This document shows positions 43,814 through 53,300 of a DNA stretch of 64,000 bases, one piece after another; within the stretch, counting starts at the first letter, position 1; every line of letters starts with the position of its first letter. The notes beneath the pieces were generated by a model. The model was not told the origin of the DNA, made no database searches, and was given only the letters and a program-made list of their open reading frames with translations. A program made the position numbers and the translations under genes. The DNA comes from Akkermansiaceae bacterium UBA2381 (GTDB taxonomy: Bacteria; Verrucomicrobiota; Verrucomicrobiia; Verrucomicrobiales; DEV007): contig DDSV01000032.1 of the NCBI GenBank assembly GCA_002344215.1, forward strand, positions 128,458 to 192,457, in the 5' to 3' direction.

Positions 43814-43963
43814 GCTCCGGCATCATGAGTGAGATGGTCCTCGCTGCCAAGTCGCAACTGGACTTTTGCCGGACAGATTAACGCATCGTGTCATCAACGG
43901 AAGAACCCCGGGACGCCTTCGCATCACGGGGTTTCCGGGAAAGTGTATTGATGCCCCGAATGG

Positions 43964-45034
43964 TCACTTCATCCGAAATACGGCAACTCGCCGATCGGTG
44001 GCGCGAAGGTTGTCTGCGGCGCCGGCCGGGTATTCCGCCTCATTTTCACCGTAGCCGACCGGAACAAGTCTCGAAGTTGAAACTCCGTACCGAACCATCT
44101 CCCGGACAATGCGCTCGGCGCGGGCCTGGGAAAGGGCGAGGTTCGCATTGTAGTCTCCTTCCGCGGAGGCGTGGCCTTCGATGACAAAGTTTGCACCGGC
44201 CAGCGAAGGGTCGCTGATAGCCATCGCCAGATCGACAACGAGATCCTGGGAGTAGGCATCCTCGAAGTCGGTCGAACCCTGCACGAAAAGAATGTCATCG
44301 CGAGTCACTTCCGAATTCGGGTCGACCGAATAGGTCACAGCGTAGGCCCCGGCAGAACTGTACTCGGCGGGGCGACGTTCGACCGGTACCAGAGTGGTGG
44401 CATAGGGGCTTCCCGCAACCGCCTGAACCTGGACCCGATTCAACTTCGATGAGGCGATCAGGACCGGTGGAACTTCGTTCATGGACCGATAGGTGACGAC
44501 ACGTTGATTGTTATCGTAATAACGGGGCTGTGTTTTGCGAACGACTTGTATCCCGGTGATCGGATCCGCGACAATGATGCGTGAACGGTAAGAGGCCGGC
44601 GCTTCCGTGACGGCAACTTCGCCGCGCAGTCGCCGACTGAGGAAGGCGATATTTTCGAGACGGGCGGCTTCAGTCCGTCCCGCTTCTTCGGTTCGGATTC
44701 TGGCCCGTTCTTTGGTGGCGGAGATAATCGCAGCGGCGTTGGCATCGGCCAGCATTGAGTCGAGCACCTGCTGTGCTTCGGCTTCTGATTTGATTTGCAT
44801 CGCCGCGGCAACGTCGGCGGCGCGGTCGCGCTGCATCCTGTCCTGGAGGATGGCACGGGTCTCGGGAGTGACTTGGATGATGGTGGTTCCGGTCGCGGGG
44901 ACGGTGACCGGTACTGTGACGGTGGTTTCCGTCAGGGGTAGATTTTTTGAGCTGGAGATCGGGTCGACCCCGAAAGCGACAGGCGCGCCCGAGATGAGAA
45001 GCGCCGTTAGGGCGCGGGAGGTGAGTTTTTTCAT
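43964..45034 (-). CDS. OmpA-family peptidoglycan-associated protein
   Basis: A 356-residue exported protein. The start is placed at MKKLTSRALT, because AGGA lies 8 bases before it, a good Shine-Dalgarno spacing; an ATG 9 bases upstream is the alternative. It has a signal peptide, a helical coiled middle (TRAILQDRMQRDRAADVAAAM, about 55-125), and a C-terminal OmpA domain (VIEGHASAEGDYNANLALS, then ATDRRVAVF). The motif is GHASAEG instead of GHTDxxG, so the Asp that contacts diaminopimelate in canonical OmpA is replaced, while the Arg in SQARAERIV is kept. It should be periplasmic and may bind cell wall weakly. Confidence 0.85.
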   Translation of the reverse strand: MKKLTSRALTALLISGAPVAFGVDPISSSKNLPLTETTVTVPVTVPATGTTIIQVTPETRAILQDRMQRDRAADVAAAMQIKSEAEAQQVLDSMLADANAAAIISATKERARIRTEEAGRTEAARLENIAFLSRRLRGEVAVTEAPASYRSRIIVADPITGIQVVRKTQPRYYDNNQRVVTYRSMNEVPPVLIASSKLNRVQVQAVAGSPYATTLVPVERRPAEYSSAGAYAVTYSVDPNSEVTRDDILFVQGSTDFEDAYSQDLVVDLAMAISDPSLAGANFVIEGHASAEGDYNANLALSQARAERIVREMVRYGVSTSRLVPVGYGENEAEYPAGAADNLRATDRRVAVFRMK

Positions 45035-45137
45035 GGACGACATCCTAGGCTGACGTCGACGCCCGTCGCGATGGGGAGAAACCCCACCCGCGTCTGATGA
45101 CTTGAGGGCGATGAGGATTCGTTCCCTTACAGAACGA

Positions 45138-45776
45138 TTACAATGAGCTCGACCGCTTCATTCTACCCATGAGAAAAATTACGAACGCCGCGCCTGCCGA
45201 CCCAATCAAATTGAAGATCAAATCCCATCCGGTGTTCTGATATCCGCCGACATTGGTTTCCGCCAGGGTAAGTGTGGCGATGAATTCGATGACCTCGTTG
45301 AAGGCACCGAATCCCATGCCGGCGGCGGCACAGAGGACCATGAGTCCGGCCGTCGGTTTCAGAGAAAGACCGACTTCGTTCAGGGTGCGTGCGCTCAGCG
45401 CCTGCCAGCAGAGCCAGGTCGTGACGGCAAAGCCGTAAGCGTGCGTGACCTGATCATATTTAAGCTTTTCGGGAATGAACCAGAAGTTGTAGAGGACGCC
45501 CGGAACATCGGCATTGTGCCAGGCGGCAGGGATGGGAACGAGACCTCCCGCCATGTGTAGGAGCCCCCAGATCGAAAGGCACCAGAGCAGGCCGTTGCTC
45601 ACGCCAACGCGCCGATGGACAAGGACGAGGGCGGCACTGATCACCACCATGACGGCGATGTAAAAAATGAATTCGGAATTTCCAGCCTGTAGAGAGAGCA
45701 CCGACGCGACCACAATGTATAAGGCGCTGAAGAGGAGAATGATTCTTAGCTGGTTTTGTGAGGCGGGTTGGTGCAT
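45138..45776 (-). CDS. DUF2238/YjdF-like membrane protein
   Basis: From the ATG of MHQPASQNQL this is 212 residues with six hydrophobic segments. The patterns KYDQVTHAYGFAV, GAFNEVIEFIATL and GGYQNTGWDLIFNLIGS match the conserved His, Glu and Asp positions of the YjdF/DUF2238 family, whose acidic and His residues sit in the membrane. Function is unknown. A longer frame to 45968 would cover the divergent promoter region of the FAD oxidoreductase and is not credible. It lies downstream of no close partner and ends about 100 bases before the OmpA-like start on the same strand. Confidence 0.62.
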   Translation of the reverse strand: MHQPASQNQLRIILLFSALYIVVASVLSLQAGNSEFIFYIAVMVVISAALVLVHRRVGVSNGLLWCLSIWGLLHMAGGLVPIPAAWHNADVPGVLYNFWFIPEKLKYDQVTHAYGFAVTTWLCWQALSARTLNEVGLSLKPTAGLMVLCAAAGMGFGAFNEVIEFIATLTLAETNVGGYQNTGWDLIFNLIGSAGAAFVIFLMGRMKRSSSL

Positions 45777-45891
45777 GGGGGCATGGAACCATGGATCGCA
45801 GGGCCGGGGCAACCATTCTCTTGGAAACCCGCTCTTTCCGCGGAGGAATTTTCTCGGCAATTTCTCAAGAAGACGACAGAATCTCCGGAAA

Positions 45892-48006
45892 ATGAAGATT
45901 CCGTATTCCTCCCTTTCCTCAGCCTTGGCCATATTCACCGGATTGGCTTTTCCCTCAGTTGCCTTCACCGCCGAAGCGCCCCATCAGGCCGATGTCATCA
46001 TTTACGGTGGCACCAGCTCCGGGTTGGCTGCAGCCATTCAGGTTTCCCGCATGGGCAAATCGGTCGTCGTCATTGAGCCGACCGATCATCTCGGCGGGCT
46101 CACTACCAACGGGCTTGGATCAACGGACTCGGGGAGGAAGGATACCATTGGCGGGATCAGTCGGGAGTTCTACCAGCGCATTCATCAGCACTATGCGAAG
46201 CCGGAATCGTGGCCGCTTCAGAAGCCGGAGGAGCTCAGCAAAAAGGGGGGCGGAGAGATGTTCAACCCGAAGGCAGATACGATGTGGGTCTTCGAGCCGA
46301 AGGTGGCGGAAGCGATTTTTGAAGAAATGATCGCGGAAGCCGGAGTGAAAATATTCCGGAAGGAGCGGCTCAACCGCGCGACGGGAGTGAAGAAGGAGGG
46401 CGATCGCATCACTGCGATCACGATGGAGTCGGGCAGGATCTTCGAGGGAGCGATGTTTATCGATGCCACCTACGAAGGCGACCTCCTCGCTTCCGCAGGG
46501 GTGAGTTACGATCTGGGACGCGAGGCAAACTCAGTCTATGGCGAAACACTGAATGGAGTTCAGAAGAAGCAGATGAAAGGCCATCTCTTTGTGAAGCCGG
46601 TCGATCCCTGGGTCATCCCGGGTGATGCCTCGAGCGGGCTTGTCGCTGGAGTCCACAACGATGGACCGGGCGAGGAGGGTCAGGGCGACAAACGAATTCA
46701 GGCTTTCAATTTCCGCATGTGTATGAGTAACGACGCCCGTAACCGGGTGCCCTTTCCGAAGCCGGACGGATATGAGGAGAAAAACTTCGAGCTTCTCTTC
46801 CGCAATTTTGAGGCAGGCGATCTGCGCATGCCATGGAGCGCCGGGATGATGCCCAATCACAAGACCGACACCAATAATTTAGGGGCCTTTTCAACCGATA
46901 ACATCGGGATGAACTACAACTATCCCGAGGCAAGCTATGCGGAACGTGACTCGATTCTAAAGGAGCACGAGACCTATCAGAAAGGGCTCATGTGGACTCT
47001 CGCCAACCATCCCCGCATTCCGGAAGTGATCCGGAAAGCGATGGCTTCATGGGGGCTTGCCGCGGATGAATTTGTCGCCAACGGGAACTGGCCTCGTCAG
47101 ATCTATGTGCGCGAAGCCCGGCGCATGGTCTCCGACTACATCGTGACCGAGGTGGATTGTCGGCGTGTCAGGGTGGCGGAGGATTCCGTTGGTCTGGGGA
47201 GCTACAATATGGACTCACACAATGTGCAGCGCTACGTCACTCCGGAGGGAACCGTCCAGAACGAGGGTGACGTGCAGGTGTCGCCCGGAGGTCCCTATGT
47301 GGTGTCCTACCGGTCCATCGTCCCGAAAAAGGGAGAGTGCGAAAATCTCCTCGTGCCGGTCTGTGTCTCGAGTTCCCATATCGCTTTTGGTTCGATCCGG
47401 ATGGAGCCGGTCTTCATGATCCTCGGTCAGTCGGCCGCAACGGCGGCGGTGATGGCGATCGAGGGAGGCAAAACAGTTCAGGAGATTCCCTACACGGAAC
47501 TGAGGGCAAGGCTCGTGGCCGATGGCCAGGTCCTGGATTTGCCGGCCAATGCCCCTCCGCGCGAACTTTTTACGAGCGCATCACTCCCCGGGATCGTGAT
47601 CGACGATGAGTCTGCCCGGCTCGAGGGTGAATGGACGACCTCGACCTCGGCGCCGGTGTTTATTGAAACGGGATACCGGCACGATTCCTACGGCGCCAGT
47701 CTCGTTCCCGAGGTGAAGAAGGCAATCTTCTCCGCCACGATATCAGAGGCGGGGGAATACGAGGTTCGCTTCAGCTACCCTCCGAACAACAATCGTGCGA
47801 GCAATGTCAGGGTGATTATTCACGCAATCGACGGAGAGAAGACCATCGCTGTCGATCAGCGAAGCAATGAGGGGGGCAAGGCGGGATTCTTCTCTCTGGG
47901 AAAACATCGCTTCAGCAAGGGGGAGGCAAAGGTCGTCGTCTCGAATGAAGGCGCGGATGGCTATGTTGTTATTGATGCGATCCAGATTCTCAAGACCCCG
48001 AACTGA
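45892..48006 (+). CDS. Exported FAD-dependent oxidoreductase with golvesin-type C-terminal domain
   Basis: A 704-residue protein from the ATG of MKIPYSSLSSAL, with a signal peptide ending near AFTAEA. The FAD-binding motif IIYGGTSSGLAAAIQVSR follows at once, then a HLGGLTTNGLGSTDSG loop of the FAD_oxidored family. The second half carries NWPRQIYVREARRMVSDYI and QSAATAAVMAIEGGKTV, the FAD-domain end. The last 140 residues are a separate beta-sandwich (YEVRFSYPPNNNRASNVRV ... GYVVIDAIQI) of the golvesin C-terminal/xanthan-lyase-like type, often sugar-binding. It probably oxidises a carbohydrate or related molecule in the periplasm. An epimerase-like gene follows after 2 bases. Confidence 0.86.
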   Translation: MKIPYSSLSSALAIFTGLAFPSVAFTAEAPHQADVIIYGGTSSGLAAAIQVSRMGKSVVVIEPTDHLGGLTTNGLGSTDSGRKDTIGGISREFYQRIHQHYAKPESWPLQKPEELSKKGGGEMFNPKADTMWVFEPKVAEAIFEEMIAEAGVKIFRKERLNRATGVKKEGDRITAITMESGRIFEGAMFIDATYEGDLLASAGVSYDLGREANSVYGETLNGVQKKQMKGHLFVKPVDPWVIPGDASSGLVAGVHNDGPGEEGQGDKRIQAFNFRMCMSNDARNRVPFPKPDGYEEKNFELLFRNFEAGDLRMPWSAGMMPNHKTDTNNLGAFSTDNIGMNYNYPEASYAERDSILKEHETYQKGLMWTLANHPRIPEVIRKAMASWGLAADEFVANGNWPRQIYVREARRMVSDYIVTEVDCRRVRVAEDSVGLGSYNMDSHNVQRYVTPEGTVQNEGDVQVSPGGPYVVSYRSIVPKKGECENLLVPVCVSSSHIAFGSIRMEPVFMILGQSAATAAVMAIEGGKTVQEIPYTELRARLVADGQVLDLPANAPPRELFTSASLPGIVIDDESARLEGEWTTSTSAPVFIETGYRHDSYGASLVPEVKKAIFSATISEAGEYEVRFSYPPNNNRASNVRVIIHAIDGEKTIAVDQRSNEGGKAGFFSLGKHRFSKGEAKVVVSNEGADGYVVIDAIQILKTPN

Positions 48007-48008
48007 CG

Positions 48009-49043
48009 ATGAAGCACGCACCACAGTCAGAGGAGGAATTGGATGAACTCGCGAGCGAGCCGGACCGGGGTGTCATCGACGCGCTGAGCCGCATCGATGG
48101 GGATGTCCTTGTCGCCGGGGCCGGAGGAAAAATGGGCTTTCATCTTTCACTCATGCTTCGACGCGGATTCGACGTCCTCGGGATGAGCAATCGTGTGATC
48201 GCGGTTTCCCGCTTTGACGACGCCGCGGTTCGGGAAAAGTTCGAGTCACGGCACCTCGGGACGCTTTCCGCTGATCTGACTGACGCGGAGGCAGTGGCGT
48301 CTCTCCCGGATGCATCCGCCGTTTTTTTTCTCGCCGGAAAGAAGTTCGGGACGGTCGATTCTCCCGGGATTCTGAAACGTTTCAACGAGGAAATGCCGGC
48401 ACTCATCGCGGAGCGATTTTCGGATTCAAGCATCGTCGCGTTGTCGACCGGATGTGTTTATCCCTTTGTCGAGCGCGACAGCGGTGGATCCAAGGAGACG
48501 GACGAGGTCGATCCGGTCGGGGACTATGCGGTCTCCTGCCTCGGGAGGGAGAATGCCTTTATCAAGGGCAGCGAAGCTCACGGAACGCCACTTTCCCTGA
48601 TCCGCCTTAATTACGCGGTCGACTTGCGTTACGGAGTGCTCGTCGATCTGGCGTTAAAGGTGCGGGCGGGAGAGCCGGTCGATCTCGAAATGGGCTACTT
48701 CAACTGTATCTGGCAGGGAGACGCAGTCGCCTGCACAATACGTTCTCTGGAGTTTGCCGCTGCGGCACCCGAGCCCTGGCTGATGAATGTCACCGGTTCG
48801 CGGATATTATCAGTGAGAGACGTGGCGCTCTCCTTTGGAGAGCTCTTCGGCAAAGTCGTTGATTTCACGGGAAGTGAAGGGGAGACAGCGTGGTTGAGCA
48901 ATGCGGCCAAATGCCACCAACGTTTTGGCCTGCCTTCCGTCAGTGAGGAGAGTCTGATCAGTTGGGTCGCCGACTGGATTGACCACGAAAGGCCTGTTCT
49001 TGGTAAACCGACCCACTTTGAGGTCAGGGACGGGAAGTATTGA
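48009..49043 (+). CDS. Extended-SDR NAD-dependent epimerase/dehydratase-like protein
   Basis: A 344-residue protein with VLVAGAGGKMGFHLSLMLRR, the GxxGxxG cofactor site, a STGCVY loop, and a C-terminal substrate domain. The position of the catalytic YxxxK reads YAVSCLG, so the Tyr is kept while Lys is absent; the catalytic route must differ, or the protein is a sensor or degenerate enzyme. Homologs in PVC bacteria have been annotated simply as NAD(P)-dependent epimerases. It starts 2 bases after the FAD oxidoreductase stop, so the two are on one transcript and likely in one pathway. Confidence 0.8.
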   Translation: MKHAPQSEEELDELASEPDRGVIDALSRIDGDVLVAGAGGKMGFHLSLMLRRGFDVLGMSNRVIAVSRFDDAAVREKFESRHLGTLSADLTDAEAVASLPDASAVFFLAGKKFGTVDSPGILKRFNEEMPALIAERFSDSSIVALSTGCVYPFVERDSGGSKETDEVDPVGDYAVSCLGRENAFIKGSEAHGTPLSLIRLNYAVDLRYGVLVDLALKVRAGEPVDLEMGYFNCIWQGDAVACTIRSLEFAAAAPEPWLMNVTGSRILSVRDVALSFGELFGKVVDFTGSEGETAWLSNAAKCHQRFGLPSVSEESLISWVADWIDHERPVLGKPTHFEVRDGKY

Positions 49044-49077
49044 GCGACGGCCGTTTTCGGTTCGCGAGAAGCGTGTG

Positions 49078-49150
49078 TAGCGAAGGTCGTGAGACCTTCG
49101 AAGAGGCCGGTGGTATGCAGGATCAACCGAAGGTCTCACGACCTTCGCTA
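49078..49150. repeat. BIME-like inverted repeat, 23-bp arms, at a convergent gene junction
   Basis: TAGCGAAGGTCGTGAGACC followed by TTCG (49078-49100) is matched exactly by its reverse complement at 49128-49150, with 27 bases between. Each arm is itself a hairpin: CGAAGGT and ACCTTCG are inverted around a 6-base loop. The layout (two palindromic units facing each other) is that of REP/BIME elements. It fills the 113-base gap between the convergent epimerase and PmoA-like genes. It could fold into a bidirectional terminator. No transposase is nearby. Confidence 0.9.
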
Positions 49151-49156
49151 CCTCGT

Positions 49157-50173
49157 TCACTCTTTGGCAAATGCCTGATAGAGGCCCTCGACGTCCGCCT
49201 TTTTCGGGTCATCACGATGGAAGGCAAAACGCCAGCGGAAGGTGACTGTCTCACCGTTTGGAATCACCATCTGACCTGCCTTGGGGTCTTCCAGCTTTTC
49301 AAAGTGCCGCTTGCCGAAAATGTTGGCGGTGACGAGACCGTAAGTCCGGGAGTGCCAGTACGACGGATGGCGGGGATTTGAAGGGTGGTCGAAGATGGCG
49401 ACTCCGACCGGTTGGCCTCCGACTTCTCCATAAGAATCGACCCATCGCGCGCGTTTGCCCCAGGTCGCCTCTCCCTCAATGCCTTCACTGTTGATGAGAT
49501 GACCGCTCGCCGGGACGGTCTCAGTTCCCTTACCTGTTCGTCGGGAAACTTGCAGTTCGGAGGCCACGCGTATCGCCATGCCGGCGTCCTTCTGATCGCC
49601 GAAGGTCACGTCCCCGTTTGAAGCGTGAAAGGCGATCGTGATATCGAGCAGTCGGGGTGCGGTTGCGTCCGCGGGCGCAAAAAAGCGCACCGTTCGGGTA
49701 TCGCTCATCACGACCGTGCCGTCGGCCGCCACGTAGTCATTTTCGGCGACAAAGTGACCTTCCTTTTCACCGCTTTTGACCTCGACAAATTTCCGGTGCA
49801 CGGTTTTACCCGGGGTTCTTCCTTTGTCGGGACGGACCGCCCAGAAGCTGTGCCCGTTGACCTCGCTGTGGGCAAACCAAAGCGACTGATGGTGCGGGTG
49901 ATCGGTGTCTTCTCCTTCGATGATCTCGAGAGGAAATTTCCGTGTCATCGGCACCTGACCGGGGCCGAGGACGGGGTAAAAGAGCGGGAAATAACGATCT
50001 TCACCCTTGATGATGTAGTCCGTGAAGAGTTCGCCGTTGAGTTCGATGCGGAGACGGTCGTCCTGTTCGGTGAGTTTCACCGAATTCGTTGCTTTCGTGC
50101 TGTCGGCGGCAGAACTGAAACAGGGAAGCAGCACACTGAGAATCAAGGCGGAGGAAAGGAGTCGGGGAGTCAT
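49157..50173 (-). CDS. PmoA/DUF6807-family exported protein
   Basis: A 338-residue protein from the ATG of MTPRLLSSAL, with AGGA 8 bases upstream and a signal peptide ending near FSSAAD. The body has the DUF6807/'methane oxygenase PmoA' pattern: a Pro-rich Tyr/Phe start (YFPLFYPVLGPGQVPMTR), the segment DHPHHQSLWFAHSEVNG near residue 97 with a His cluster, and YWHSRTYGLVTANIFGK near the end. Despite the name, these are carbohydrate-linked PVC proteins and not methane monooxygenase. The His set suggests a metal or sugar site; the reaction is unknown. It is downstream of the DUF1080-cytochrome gene. Confidence 0.8.
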   Translation of the reverse strand: MTPRLLSSALILSVLLPCFSSAADSTKATNSVKLTEQDDRLRIELNGELFTDYIIKGEDRYFPLFYPVLGPGQVPMTRKFPLEIIEGEDTDHPHHQSLWFAHSEVNGHSFWAVRPDKGRTPGKTVHRKFVEVKSGEKEGHFVAENDYVAADGTVVMSDTRTVRFFAPADATAPRLLDITIAFHASNGDVTFGDQKDAGMAIRVASELQVSRRTGKGTETVPASGHLINSEGIEGEATWGKRARWVDSYGEVGGQPVGVAIFDHPSNPRHPSYWHSRTYGLVTANIFGKRHFEKLEDPKAGQMVIPNGETVTFRWRFAFHRDDPKKADVEGLYQAFAKE

Positions 50174-50253
50174 GTATACAATCCTAGGCAGACAAAAGTG
50201 AATTCGGGAACCCTGCGGGCGAGCGCATTCACGCCAGTGGGGAACTCGGGGGT

Positions 50254-50330
50254 GGGCGCGTTGTCCCCAACGCGCTGCCACCGGGCCGGATGACATTCAA
50301 CCGGCTGGTTAGGGACAACCCGCCCTATTA
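50254..50330. repeat. BIME-like repeat, family B, copy 1
   Basis: A palindrome GCGCGTTG-TCCC-CAACGCGC (50256-50275) is the left unit. The reverse complement of the right unit (about 50306-50330) begins TAATAGGGCGGGTTGTCCC, the same motif, facing the left one. The right unit includes the TAA stop codon of the DUF1080-cytochrome gene (50328-50330). The same motif forms both arms of the element at 58765-58845. The element occupies the 154 bases between this gene and the PmoA-like gene. Confidence 0.8.
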
Positions 50331-53300
50331 CTTCCCATACACCTTGTCCTTGGGATCACCCGCCGACATGAGATAGGCCATGAGGTCCCGCACTTCGTCG
50401 CCGTTGAGGAGATTGATCAAGCCTGGAGGCATCTGTGAGACGGGGACGCTTTCAATTTTGGCGGCGTCGGCGCGCTTCATCTTCACGGGCTCGCCCTTTG
50501 GATCGGGCGGGTAAATCTCAATGTCGTCACCGCGCTCGACGACAAGTCCGGTGTGGACCGCGCCGCCCTTCGTTGTAACGCTCGAGCTGCCATACTGGTC
50601 GCTGATAACCTTGCTCGGATCGAGGATCGATTCGAGGACGTAGGCCACGTCGAACTTGTTGCGGATGCTGGTGACATCGGGTCCGATGTCGCCTCCGAAA
50701 CCGGCCATGCGGTGGCAGGCGCCGCAACCGACAGCGTGAAAAAGGCTGCGTCCGTTCTCGTAGTTCGCATTGCGGAACTGGCCGGTGTTAGCGTGCTTCG
50801 AGGCGGATTCGATCGTCCAGACCTGGCCCGGTCCCTTTGGCGGGGTGATCGCGAAATCGGGCACGGCCTGGTAGCTGACGCCGGTGATATCCTTGAGTGC
50901 GATCAGTTGATCGTTCGGCGCATGGGCGAGAGCCTCGTCGCGGGTGTTGGTGAGGAAGCCCCCGTAGCTTGCGCCTCCGGGATGTTTCGCGGCAGCATTG
51001 AGGAAGGTGAAATAGCGGCGGCGTTGCTCAAGGGTCCAGCCGCTCTTCTGGTTGCGCAGAGCGAAGGCATAAGCGATGCCGCGGATGGGCGGGTAATCAT
51101 CGAGCATCGCCTGGATGCTGCGTCCGTAGCCCTGGTTGCGTGTCACAAGCTCGGCCCAGTCGGGGATCTCGGGAGCGCCGGGATTTTCGATCAAGGTAAG
51201 GGCCTTTCCGATCACCGAGGGCACCTCGAGGGCGACTAACAAATTCACCAATTCGACATTGGCGTCGGCCGACTGCGCGGGGAGAAGGGCGTCGAGCTTG
51301 GCGACGACTTTCTCGCGGGTCTCGCCTTCGGGTTTACCGAGGCGAATGAGATTGAGCTGCCAGGCGCGGAGCCAGCCGAGGAGTTGGGGTTCGGTCAGGC
51401 TCGCCGGATCCATCTCGAGAAGGGCGGCGGTGAGTTTGGCTCCGTGCGTTTTTGAATCCCCCTGGCGGGCGAGAGCGACGGCTCCGGTGATGCGGGTCTG
51501 GGGATCGGACGCGGTGAGGACCTTGTCGGCCCATTGCGCGACGGGTTGAGACTCGACCGCGACGCGGGCGGCGTTGCGGATGAAGCGATCGGTGCTGGAG
51601 AGATGGGGCCAGGCCTTTTCAATCGCAGCGGCGTTTTCCTTTCCGTGGAAGGCCTCGAGCTCACGACGCAGGGTGCGGGCTTCGGTGATCTCTTTCGGTT
51701 CGGCGACGGCCTCTTCTTTGCCGATCGGTTTTGTGTAAGTCACACGATAAAGGGCCGACTGGGCGTTGCGCCCGCCGATCGTGAAATAAAGGGCTCCATC
51801 CTTGCCGACGATCGCGTCGGTGACGGGGAGGGGAGCGCCGAAGACAAAGGGCTCGGCTTTGCCGGTGTAGCTCGCTCCCTGCGCCTCAAGATGGATCGCG
51901 TAGATCGTGCCGAAGGTCCAGTCGAGCGCGTAGATCGCCTTTTGGTATTTGGCAGGGAACTTCGCTCCGACTCCTGCGACGACGCCGGTGGGCGAGCCGG
52001 GGCCAATATCGACGACGGGGGGCAGGCTGTCCTCGTAGTAGGCCGGCCATTTGCCCGAGCCGCTGCGCCAGCCGTAGTCGCCTCCGCTGACGACATGGCA
52101 GATGCGTGTGGGACGATACCAGGGCGATCCCATGTCCCACTCCATGTCAGCGTCGTAGGTGAAGAGATCGCCGTGTTGATTGAGGGAGATGTCATATTGG
52201 TTGCGGAAGCCGGTGCAGTAGATCTCGTGTTTCTGCGATTTGGGATCAAAACGTGTCACCCATCCACCTGGAGCAAGACGGCCGCGGGCGTGCCCCTTGG
52301 CGTCCCACATGCGGGGGAGGACATGATCTTCCTGCCAGCCTTTCACCCGCGATCCTGAGATCGATTCAGCCGGGGGCAGATCGGTGTGATTGCCGCCATC
52401 CACATAAAGCTGGGTGCCGTCTTCGGTGAGAATGACCGCGTGGTTTCCGTGTTCGCCGCCGCCGGTGGAGCTGGGCATCTCTTCGGCCTTGTCGAGCTTG
52501 CCGTCGCCATCGCTGTCGGTGACGCGGTGAAGTTTGCCGCCGTTGCGGTTGAACCAGAGGGCGTCGAAAGCCCAGACCATGCCTTGACCGGCGGAAACAT
52601 CGACGGGCATCTTTTCGACCCTGGCTTCGGCCCCGGAAACGTCGATGCGGTAGAGTCCCTTGTCACCCTGGTCGCTCGCGAGCAAGCGGCCCTTGTCATC
52701 GGTGGTGAGGGCAACCCACGAGCCCTGTTCCTCCTTCGGCACGGTGTAAAGCAGCTCGACTTTGAAGCCGTCGACCACGTTGATCTCCGCGGGCTCGAGC
52801 GGCGAACTGCCACCCTTTCCGCCACCTCCGCCCGGACCATCGATTCCGGCAATGCCCCAGGGACCCATGCCGAATTTGCCGTGGGCTTTGAGTTTGCCGG
52901 TCCATGAGGCGTCGTCAAAAGCGGCCGTCTTCCAGCCTTCGGCTTCGGTGAGGGAAAGTTTCCAATCGGGTGTGCTGATCACCGTCGCTTTTTTTCCGTC
53001 GATCGTTTCGTATTCGAGCTTCAAGGTGAATGCGGCCGATCCCCCGCGGTTGCGGGCCTTCGCGGCGATCACGTTTTTGCCGGTCTTGAGGAACTTCGTC
53101 ACGGCCGGATTCAAAATCGGCTCGCCCCAGTCGGGGGCGCGACCGGCGCTCTCGCCGTTGATCCAGAGCTCGAGTTCATTGTCGCAGGTGGCGTAGAGTT
53201 TGGCCGACTTCACCTCGCCGGTGACGTCGAAGGATTTGCGCAGAAAGATCCAGTCGTCGTTCACCACATCGGCCCGCCAGATCCACGAGGAGAGGGGCTC

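Noticed and set aside
49078..49150. Inverted repeat considered as the ends of an insertion sequence.
   Set aside because: Only 27 bases lie between the arms, and no transposase or target duplication is visible.
49157..50173. PmoA-like gene considered as methane monooxygenase.
   Set aside because: The name is historical; the sequence is the exported DUF6807 type, and no pmoB or pmoC is present.
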